Positions 7,298 through 13,800 of a stretch of DNA of 23,604 nucleotides are shown in pieces (the first letter of the stretch is position 1; each line of letters starts with the position of its first letter). The notes beneath the pieces are model-generated. The model did no database searches. It worked only from the letters and a program-made list of their open reading frames with translations, and had not been told where the DNA came from. This stretch comes from Deltaproteobacteria bacterium (GTDB lineage: Bacteria; Desulfobacterota; Desulfuromonadia; Desulfuromonadales; JAAYDE01): positions 1 through 23,604 of the forward strand of contig JAFPZV010000219.1 of assembly GCA_017417085.1 (NCBI GenBank), written 5' to 3'. Made by a program: the position numbers and the translations under genes.

Positions 7298-7417
7298 TGC
7301 GCACCTCCTGTTTTTGGTTTGTGGTTTGTCCGCCGGAAACAACGGCTGCTCTCTGCCTCTTTAATACCAAGCTTACCGAAAAAACGCCACCATCAAGAAA
7401 TTCTCATATCCAAAGCG

Positions 7418-8101
7418 CTATGCGCCCCTGGCCAATTCCGCTTCCGAAGGGCGTATGTAGACCGGCATTAACCGCTCCGGAGAAACCCAACGCCCGGCCC
7501 GGTAGTCGCGCAAGGCCAGCTCTGCCGCCAGCACCGTCCGTACCGAGGTCAACGACTCCGGCGCAAAGTGTGCCTTCGTCTGCCCCTTGCTCTCAAGAAC
7601 CGCACGGTACACAACAGCGCCCGTCCCGATAAAAACCGTATCCTCCAGGATTTCCAGCCGCTCCGGAGAGAGCACCGTTTCGGGTGTCAGCGCTTCGGGA
7701 AACTCGCCGCTGCAGTCAAAGCGGCCCGCATACACCTCACGCTTGCGGGCATCAAGAAGCGCGCAGACCGGCCACCGGCAAAAGGGCAGCTGCGCGGCCA
7801 ACGTTTTCAGCGAGGATACCCCCACAACCGGTCTCGAACAGGCCATCGCCAAGCCCTTGATCGTCGCCAGGCCGACTCTCAACCCGGTAAACGATCCGGG
7901 GCCCGCCACCGCCGCCATAACCTCAATATCCTGCATCTTCCAGCCGACGCGCCGCAGCAGCAGGTCAATACCCTCCACCAGCTGCACCGCATGCTGGGCT
8001 CCGCTGTCGAGCTGCAATTCGCCCACCAAACGCGCTCCGTCGCCCAGCGCAATGCCACAGCAGGGCGTGGAGGTATCCACCACCAGAAGCTTCTCAGCCA
8101 T
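7418..8101 (-). CDS. tsaB: tRNA t6A37 threonylcarbamoyladenosine biosynthesis protein TsaB (YeaZ)
   Basis: TsaB is the non-catalytic partner of TsaD in making the t6A modification on ANN-decoding tRNAs. The 227-residue product starts MAEKLLVVDTSTPCCGIAL, the ASKHA-fold phosphate-1 strand. It carries the hallmark GPGSFTGLRVGL (67-78), followed by GVSSLKTLA. The start at 8101 has GGAG 6 nt upstream. The frame runs further to 8188, but that part lies inside rseP and is not family-like. It overlaps the rseP stop by 8 bp, indicating translational coupling. TsaB next to RseP is a common arrangement in delta-type gene clusters. Confidence 0.95.
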   Translation of the reverse strand: MAEKLLVVDTSTPCCGIALGDGARLVGELQLDSGAQHAVQLVEGIDLLLRRVGWKMQDIEVMAAVAGPGSFTGLRVGLATIKGLAMACSRPVVGVSSLKTLAAQLPFCRWPVCALLDARKREVYAGRFDCSGEFPEALTPETVLSPERLEILEDTVFIGTGAVVYRAVLESKGQTKAHFAPESLTSVRTVLAAELALRDYRAGRWVSPERLMPVYIRPSEAELARGA

Positions 8102-9443
8102 TTCCACTCCAGAACAACCGAACCAGATCATTGTAAAAGGCAAGACACATGAGCAGCAGCAAAAATATGAGGCCACCGCGCTGCGCAAGTTCCCGGAAAC
8201 GCGGCGTCACCGGGCGCCCCAGAACAATTTCGCAGCAGCTGAACAGGATGTGCCCGCCGTCCAGCACCGGTATCGGCAGCAAATTCAGAATACCCAGCTG
8301 GATGCTGAGAAAGGCCAGAATGGTCAGGACTCCCGTCGCATCCGTCCGGGCTGCGGTTCCCGCTACTTGCACCACGGTAATCGGTCCGCCAATATTTTTG
8401 GCGGAAACTTCGCCCATTATCAACTTTTTGACAAAAATGAATGTCAGCTTGGCCAATTCCCAGGTTTGCCGGCCCCCTTCACGCATTGCCATCGGCAGGG
8501 CAAAACGCCGTATTGTAGTCTCTACCGAAGGCGCCACTCCGATCTGATACAGCGCAGGACCGTTCTCCTGAGCAACTTTTTTCGCCCAAAGGGTCATTTC
8601 CAGCCGTTCATTGCCCCGCGCAACGAGGTATTTGCCCGGTTTTTCCCGGAGATTCTGGATAAGCGGCCGCAGATCGTACCAGGAAGTTACTGGCCGATCG
8701 TTGATTTTCAGAATCAGATCCCCGGCTTGCAGCCCGGCACTCGCCGCCGCGCTGTTGGGAGCCAGGGCACCGACACGGGCTTCCTGTTCCGGCAAAAGGC
8801 CAAAGGCCTGCAAACCATCCAGAATATCCGTGCTCGATTTGGCTTCCAGCACAAACTCCGTGTTTTCGCGCCGCACGGTAAAGCGCAGGGGCTTCCCCAA
8901 CTCTTCAACAACGATTTTGGAGGTTTTTTCCCAGTTGTCCACAGAAACGCCGTTCAGCGCCACAATCCGGTCTCCGGCACGAAAACCGGCCTTCTGCGCC
9001 TCCGAATCCCCGCTCACGTGTCCGACTACGGGTGGCTGCTCCAGATAGGCAGGCGCCGGCACTCCGATCCAGTAGGCCAGCGACAGCAGAAAAAGCGGCA
9101 GCAGCAAGTTCATGGCCGGTCCGGCGAGTACAATCGCGATGCGTTGCCACGGGGATTTTTTCGCGAACGAACGTTTTTCATCGCCAGGCTGCAACTCTTC
9201 GTCTTCTTTGTTCTCGTCTTCCTCCTCATCGGGATTTTCACCCAACATCTGGACATAACCGCCCAGCGGAATGGCGCACAGCCGGTACTCCGTTTCTCCC
9301 CAGCGCCACGCCAGCAAACGGGGGCCAAAGCCCAGGGAAAAGGCCAGCACCTTGACATTCATCAGCTTGGCTATGCAGAAATGCCCAAACTCATGGACAA
9401 ACACCAAAATGCCCAGCATAAGGATTCCGGCAAGTATCGTCAT
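8094..9443 (-). CDS. rseP: Site-2 zinc metalloprotease RseP with two PDZ domains
   Basis: RseP is an intramembrane protease that cleaves anti-sigma factors and leftover signal peptides. The zinc motif HEFGH is at residues 17-21 in the first membrane helix. The third ligand motif, NLLPIPVLDGGH, is at about 387-398. Two PDZ-like modules lie between them, with GDRIVALNG (157-165) and GDLILKIND (241-249). A short acidic insertion (71-89) precedes the second membrane helix. The 449-residue length is normal for the two-PDZ form. The ATG overlaps the dxr stop as ATGA, and the 3' end overlaps tsaB. The anti-sigma substrate is not encoded here. Confidence 0.96.
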   Translation of the reverse strand: MTILAGILMLGILVFVHEFGHFCIAKLMNVKVLAFSLGFGPRLLAWRWGETEYRLCAIPLGGYVQMLGENPDEEEDENKEDEELQPGDEKRSFAKKSPWQRIAIVLAGPAMNLLLPLFLLSLAYWIGVPAPAYLEQPPVVGHVSGDSEAQKAGFRAGDRIVALNGVSVDNWEKTSKIVVEELGKPLRFTVRRENTEFVLEAKSSTDILDGLQAFGLLPEQEARVGALAPNSAAASAGLQAGDLILKINDRPVTSWYDLRPLIQNLREKPGKYLVARGNERLEMTLWAKKVAQENGPALYQIGVAPSVETTIRRFALPMAMREGGRQTWELAKLTFIFVKKLIMGEVSAKNIGGPITVVQVAGTAARTDATGVLTILAFLSIQLGILNLLPIPVLDGGHILFSCCEIVLGRPVTPRFRELAQRGGLIFLLLLMCLAFYNDLVRLFWSGNG

Positions 9444-10606
9444 TGCGCATTCTCCTTCGCGGCAGCCATCCGCCGGGCTATTTGCCTCCCCCTACGATCC
9501 GCCTCTATAACCGTCTCCAGATCCGTTACCGCGCACGGACTGTGCTGTTCCAGCGTTGCACGGATAACTTCCGCAATTTGCCCAAATTGGATGGTCTTGT
9601 TGAGGAAGCAGGCCACCGCGACCTCGTTGGCCGCGTTCATGACCGCAGGCACCGTCCCGCCCTGCCGCAAGGCCTCGCGCGCGATGGACAAACAGGGGAA
9701 ACGCCTGTCATCCGGAGCGGCAAAGGTCAGCGAGCCCAAAGTGCAGAGATCCAGCGGCGGCAAATCCAGTGCCAGCCGTTCCGGAAAGGCCAGCGCATAG
9801 GCAATGGGGATCTTCATATCCGGCACACCCATTTGCGCGATAAGCGCCCCATCCACATATTCCACCATCGAATGAACGACACTCTGGGGATGGATCTGCA
9901 CGGCGATTTTCTCCTCCGGCATATTGAACAGCCAATGCGCCTCTATGACTTCCAGACCCTTGTTCATCATCGTGGCGGAATCTATCGTCACCTTCTTGCC
10001 CATACGCCAGCGGGGATGGTTGAGCGCCGCCTCGGGCGTCGCCCGTTCAATTTCTTCGGGCGAGGACTGATAAAAGGGCCCACCGGATGCGGTCAGTATC
10101 AGGCGCCGCACCTGTGCTTCCCGCTGACCCTGCAGGGCCTGAAAAATGGCGGAATGTTCACTGTCCACCGGATAAATGCGCACTCCAAGCGCCCGTGCCC
10201 GGCTTGTGACCAGGGCGCCTGCCGCCACCAGCGTCTCCTTGTTGGCCAGCGCCACATCATGGCCCGCCTCAATGGCGGCCAGCGTCGGTTCCAAACCGGC
10301 AAATCCCGTAATCGCGGAAACCACGAGATCCGCTTCCGCAAGCGCGGCACAGGCCCGCAGCCCCTGGAGACCGGAAAGCACCTCCACATTCCGATCCGGT
10401 ACCAGTTCTCTCAAGACCTGCGCCCGGGCCGCATCCGGCACCGCAACCAGCCGCGGGGAAAAGCACCGCACCTGTTGCGCAAGCGCATCCACATTGTAAT
10501 TGCCGGTCAAGGCCAGTATCCGGAAACGCTCCGGATAGGCCGCCACTATTTCCAATGTCGAAACCCCAATGGAGCCGGTACTGCCAAGGAGAACCAGATT
10601 TTTCAT
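9440..10606 (-). CDS. dxr: 1-deoxy-D-xylulose 5-phosphate reductoisomerase
   Basis: Dxr carries out the first committed step of the MEP isoprenoid pathway, turning DXP into MEP with NADPH. The 388-residue product starts MKNLVLLGSTGSIGVSTLEI, with the NADPH-binding GSTGSIG at 8-14. Other motifs are ANKETLV (121-127), the metal-binding PVDSEHSAIFQ (about 146-156) and MMNKGLEVIEAHWLF (about 213-227). The start at 10606 has an AAGAG-type RBS about 8 nt upstream. The open frame continues to 10759 inside cdsA, which I reject. It supplies precursors for the prenyl chain built by UppS, encoded two genes upstream in the same run. Confidence 0.97.
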   Translation of the reverse strand: MKNLVLLGSTGSIGVSTLEIVAAYPERFRILALTGNYNVDALAQQVRCFSPRLVAVPDAARAQVLRELVPDRNVEVLSGLQGLRACAALAEADLVVSAITGFAGLEPTLAAIEAGHDVALANKETLVAAGALVTSRARALGVRIYPVDSEHSAIFQALQGQREAQVRRLILTASGGPFYQSSPEEIERATPEAALNHPRWRMGKKVTIDSATMMNKGLEVIEAHWLFNMPEEKIAVQIHPQSVVHSMVEYVDGALIAQMGVPDMKIPIAYALAFPERLALDLPPLDLCTLGSLTFAAPDDRRFPCLSIAREALRQGGTVPAVMNAANEVAVACFLNKTIQFGQIAEVIRATLEQHSPCAVTDLETVIEADRRGRQIARRMAAAKENAQ

Positions 10607-10656
10607 GAGTATCTCTTCATCAGAAAAAAAGTACATCCATGCGGAGCACGACTTTC

Positions 10657-11442
10657 CTAGGAAAGAATGTGCCACATGCAAAAAGAGTAAACCGCCGGAA
10701 AGGCAAACAGCAGACTGTCCAGGCGATCCAGCAGACCGCCATGACCGGGAATGCCGCAACCGGAATCCTTGACCCCATAACTTCGCTTCAGCATCGATTC
10801 AAACAGATCGCCCAAAGGACCGACAAAACCCAATATCACCGCAAGCAGCAGGGCAGAGGAAAAGGACAAAACCGGCAGAAAAGCGTATTTGGCCAGCAAC
10901 ACGCCGATCAGGCTGCCGGCCAGACCGCCCGCCAAACCTTCCCACGTCTTTTTCGCGCTAATTGCCGGGTACAGCGGATGACGCCCCCACCTGCTTCCCG
11001 CAAAGTAAGCCAGGGAGTCGTTGGCCATAATGGCCATCAGGGTGAGAAAAATCCAGCAACGCCCCTGCGGCAGTTTCATCAGCAGATTCAGATAACCCAA
11101 CAGGAGCGGGATATAAAAGAGGCCGCAGATCAGAAGTGCAAAATCCGCCATCGCGATGCGCAGATCCTGAAAGTGAAACAGGATGACCAGCGCAAAGAAG
11201 TAGAAGGTCCCTACCCAAACCAGCTGCGCCCCTCCCTCATTTTGCCAGAGGGGAAGCCAGGTGAGCAGGGCGCCGGCCAGTATCGCCAGCGTTTTTTCCA
11301 CTGTTCTGCGCTTCGGCAGACAAATGGCATAAAACTCGAAAAGCCCCCAAGCGGCCAAAACCATAACCGCTACCGCAAACCAGAATGGGGGCGCAAAACC
11401 TATCAACATCGCCAACAGCGGCAAGCCTACCGCTGCGGTCAC
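10657..11442 (-). CDS. cdsA: Phosphatidate cytidylyltransferase (CDP-diacylglycerol synthase); start codon uncertain
   Basis: CdsA makes CDP-diacylglycerol from phosphatidate and CTP, the substrate of PssA in the same cluster. It is a polytopic membrane protein. Its C-terminal signature is complete: SMLKRSYGVKDSGCGIPG, then HGGLLDRLDS. The first conventional start is the GTG at 11440-11442 (261 residues), but it lies 24 nt after the only good RBS (GGGAGG, 11467-11472). The five codons before it encode K-Q-R-L, preceded by AUU (11455-11457) and GUU, and align with the conserved MLKYRLISA-type CdsA N-terminus. Initiation at AUU (9 nt after GGAGG) is therefore plausible and would extend the gene to 11457. 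A 22-codon ORF linking uppS to the GTG is the alternative. Confidence 0.93.
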   Translation of the reverse strand: MTAAVGLPLLAMLIGFAPPFWFAVAVMVLAAWGLFEFYAICLPKRRTVEKTLAILAGALLTWLPLWQNEGGAQLVWVGTFYFFALVILFHFQDLRIAMADFALLICGLFYIPLLLGYLNLLMKLPQGRCWIFLTLMAIMANDSLAYFAGSRWGRHPLYPAISAKKTWEGLAGGLAGSLIGVLLAKYAFLPVLSFSSALLLAVILGFVGPLGDLFESMLKRSYGVKDSGCGIPGHGGLLDRLDSLLFAFPAVYSFCMWHILS

Positions 11443-11506
11443 AAGACGCTGTTTAATAACGCTTCACCTCCCGCACAAACCTTTTGAACCCAACATTGAA
11501 TTTTCA

Positions 11507-12211
11507 TTATGCCGATACCCGGCCAAAGCGGCGACTGCGCCGGGAAAACTCCTCGCAGGCGGCACGCAGATCCGTTTCGTCAAAATCGGGCCACAGCGTG
11601 GTGGTAAACACCATTTCGCCATAGGCCATCTGCCAAAGCAAAAAATTGCTGATACGCTGCTCGCCACCGGTGCGGATCAGCAGATCCGGGTCCGGACAGG
11701 CGGCAGAATCCAGGGCTTCGGCGAAAACCGCCTCATTGATCCCATCCGGCGCAAGCCGGCCCGCCTGGACCTCGGCAGCGAGTTTGCGCGCCGCGCGTAC
11801 AATTTCATCGCGCCCACCATAGGAAAGGGCAAGCGTCAGTATCAGGGATTTGCCGCCGGCTGTCGCTTCGCAGGATTCTTTCAGATTCCTGCACACACTC
11901 GCCGGGAGCCGTGCCTGGTCGCCTATCACCCGCAGGCAAATGCCATTGGCAATCATATCGGGAGTTTCCGCAACGAGAAATCGGCTTAACAGCGCCATGA
12001 GCGCATCCACTTCGGCCTGGGGCCGTTTCCAGTTTTCCGTGCTGAACGCGTAAAGCGTCAGCCAACCCACTCCCAGACGACAACAGGCTTCCACAATCCG
12101 CCGTACGGTCTTGGCGCCTTCACGATGTCCCGCAGCCCTTGGCAACAGACGCCGCTGTGCCCACCGGCCATTGCCATCCATGATAATGGCGATATGACGA
12201 GGAATTTCCAT
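11507..12211 (-). CDS. uppS: Undecaprenyl diphosphate synthase (di-trans,poly-cis)
   Basis: UppS elongates farnesyl diphosphate with isopentenyl diphosphate into the C55 carrier lipid for peptidoglycan and other envelope polymers. The 234-residue product starts MEIPRHIAIIMDGNGRWAQR, with the catalytic Asp12 and diphosphate-binding GNGRWA. It continues with LTLYAFSTENWKRP and ends with PDLLIRTGGEQRISNFLLWQ, the three conserved blocks of cis-prenyltransferases. The ATG has a GGA-type RBS about 8 nt upstream. Its stop overlaps the ATG of a 22-codon ORF (TAATG) leading toward cdsA. It heads the uppS-cdsA-dxr-rseP block, an order shared by many Proteobacteria. Confidence 0.96.
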   Translation of the reverse strand: MEIPRHIAIIMDGNGRWAQRRLLPRAAGHREGAKTVRRIVEACCRLGVGWLTLYAFSTENWKRPQAEVDALMALLSRFLVAETPDMIANGICLRVIGDQARLPASVCRNLKESCEATAGGKSLILTLALSYGGRDEIVRAARKLAAEVQAGRLAPDGINEAVFAEALDSAACPDPDLLIRTGGEQRISNFLLWQMAYGEMVFTTTLWPDFDETDLRAACEEFSRRSRRFGRVSA

Positions 12212-12268
12212 GCATCACATCCAAAAAGCATGCTTCCACGGAAAAAATATCTCCCGCCCCAACCTCTG

Positions 12269-13573
12269 TCAGGAGTTGAGATAGGCAGTTATCGATTCCG
12301 CGATGGTATTGAACACCCGTGTAAATTCCTTTTCGTTGTGCTCCAGCAGCGTCACCCTGAAGCCCTGCATGGGTGTGCAGAATGACGACAAGGGGACAAC
12401 ACATATCCCGGTCGAACCCAAAAGATAATAAACAAAACGCTTGTCAAGAGCAACTCCCGGCTGGGCCACCAGATCCTCCACCAGTGCACGCACATCCGGA
12501 TTGCGGATCGGCAGGGTCTGATGTTCTCCCAGTCTGCCATTTTCAAAAACCACGCTCATGTAAAACGCGCCGTTGGTGCGGTTGACCTTGAGGCCGGGCA
12601 CTTTCCGGAAAATATCGTAGGCGATGTTCGAGGCTCGTTCATACCAGCTGCGCCGTTCCGCAAGATACACCGGATATTCCGGATGACTCATGATCAGCGG
12701 TATGGCCTTCTGCGGCAACGTGGTGGAGCAGACTTCCACCATCTTGGAGTTGACAATGCTCTGAATATAACGCTGGAATATCGGGTTATCCTTCGCATTG
12801 TATACCTCTATCCAGCCACAGCGCGAACCCGGCCAGGGAAAGTCCTTGCTGATGCCGCGCATGGCTATGGCGGGCAAGCCGTCGATCAGATCGGAAATGG
12901 GACGGGTGGCCTGGCCGTTGTAGATCAGGTTGCGGTAGATCTCGTCCACAACGATAAACAGATCGAATTCCTTGGCAATATTGATAATTTCACGCAAAAT
13001 CCGCTCCGGATAGACGGCGCCGGTGGGATTGTCGGGATTGATGATCAAAATGCCGGAAATGGAAGGGTTGTACTTGACGGACAGGTACAGATCATCCAGA
13101 TCGGGATACCACATATTGTCCGGATCCAGCCGGTAGGAAACCGGTTTCTGCCCCGCATGGGAGCCCTCCGCGGAGGAATGGGTGGAGTAGGTCGGCGAAG
13201 GACCGATAACCCGTGCCTCGTGCCGCAAAAGACCGTACACCTTCTGGATGGCATCGCCCAGACCGTTGAAGAAGGTAATATCATCGGCGGAAATCTGGGT
13301 TTTTCCTCGTTTGTTGGTCATTTCAGCAAGAAATTCACGGGTTTCCAATACGCCCTTGGTAGCGCTGTAGGCATAGGAACTGTCCTGCATGGCCAGATCG
13401 GCGACGATCTTTTTCATCCACATCGGGATCTTCTCTCCCTTGGCCACCGGGTCGCCAATATTTTCCATATTGGTTTTCATGCCGAGTTTGTTGAGCTTCT
13501 CCGCGATCGCGACAATGGCGCGGATCTCGTAGGTCAATTCCTGGGCGCCCGCATGTACTATGTTGTTTCGCAT
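12269..13573 (-). CDS. Pyridoxal-phosphate-dependent aminotransferase, class I/II (substrate unknown)
   Basis: This is a fold-type I aminotransferase of 434 residues. The cofactor-site pattern is intact: NPDNPTG (179-185), Asp210 in VVDEIY, Schiff-base Lys243 in GISKDFPWPGSRCGW (about 240-254) and Arg251. The start ATG at 13573 follows an AAGGG about 10 nt upstream, just below the ppdK terminator, so a separate promoter may lie in that ~40-bp gap. I could not identify one. The subgroup resembles the aspartate/alanine aminotransferase superfamily, but sequence alone does not give the substrate. It stands 57 bp upstream of uppS on the same strand. Confidence 0.9.
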   Translation of the reverse strand: MRNNIVHAGAQELTYEIRAIVAIAEKLNKLGMKTNMENIGDPVAKGEKIPMWMKKIVADLAMQDSSYAYSATKGVLETREFLAEMTNKRGKTQISADDITFFNGLGDAIQKVYGLLRHEARVIGPSPTYSTHSSAEGSHAGQKPVSYRLDPDNMWYPDLDDLYLSVKYNPSISGILIINPDNPTGAVYPERILREIINIAKEFDLFIVVDEIYRNLIYNGQATRPISDLIDGLPAIAMRGISKDFPWPGSRCGWIEVYNAKDNPIFQRYIQSIVNSKMVEVCSTTLPQKAIPLIMSHPEYPVYLAERRSWYERASNIAYDIFRKVPGLKVNRTNGAFYMSVVFENGRLGEHQTLPIRNPDVRALVEDLVAQPGVALDKRFVYYLLGSTGICVVPLSSFCTPMQGFRVTLLEHNEKEFTRVFNTIAESITAYLNS

Positions 13574-13616
13574 AACGCTTCATCCCTTTTCTAGTCTTGT
13601 CTGTCCAAACAAAAGA

Positions 13617-13649
13617 ACAAGGCCATGGGCACTCTGCCCATGGCCTTGT
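13617..13649 (-). terminator. Rho-independent terminator downstream of ppdK
   Basis: A perfect 15-bp inverted repeat (13617-13631 and 13635-13649, core GGCCATGGGCA) has a 3-base loop. On the minus strand it is followed by a T-rich tract (TTCTTTTGTTT), as expected for termination of the ppdK transcript. It separates the glyQ-glyS-ppdK group from the aminotransferase-uppS run. Confidence 0.88.
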
Positions 13650-13674
13650 GGAATTCAACGATCCTCAACCAACG

Positions 13675-13767
13675 TCAAACCTGATGACAGAGTACCCCCT
13701 GGCAAGCGGCCGCCCCCGCGGCCGCGCGCGCAGCGGCACTCAGATTGCATTTCATGGTTTGTTTCAT
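13675..13767 (-). CDS. Candidate 30-residue micropeptide downstream of ppdK
   Basis: An ATG at 13765-13767 with AGGAA about 8 nt upstream opens a 30-codon frame ending in TGA at 13675-13677. The peptide is MKQTMKCNLS, then an Ala-rich stretch AAARAAAGAAA, then CQGVLCHQV. It has three cysteines (7, 22, 27) and a short basic N-terminus. It starts 33 bp after the ppdK stop and ends before the ppdK terminator, so it would be on the same mRNA. I recognise no family. The Ala stretch comes from two GCGGCCGC palindromes and could be an accident of GC-rich DNA. Only its RBS and position support it. Confidence 0.3.
   Translation of the reverse strand: MKQTMKCNLSAAARAAAGAAACQGVLCHQV
13706..13725. repeat. 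Paired GCGGCCGC palindromes in the ppdK 3' region
   Basis: Two identical 8-bp palindromes (13706-13713 and 13718-13725) are separated by CCCC and followed by an alternating GCGCGCGC stretch to about 13731. The pair can form a very GC-rich hairpin in the ppdK 3' untranslated region, upstream of the true terminator. No T-run follows on either strand. Confidence 0.6.
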
Positions 13768-13800
13768 CGTTGTTCTTCCTGTTTTCCGGTTCAAATTTTC

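Noticed and set aside
10652..10665. 14-bp perfect palindrome CTTTCCTAGGAAAG centred on the cdsA stop codon
   Set aside because: Real but short and loop-less, with no T-tract; chance is a sufficient explanation.
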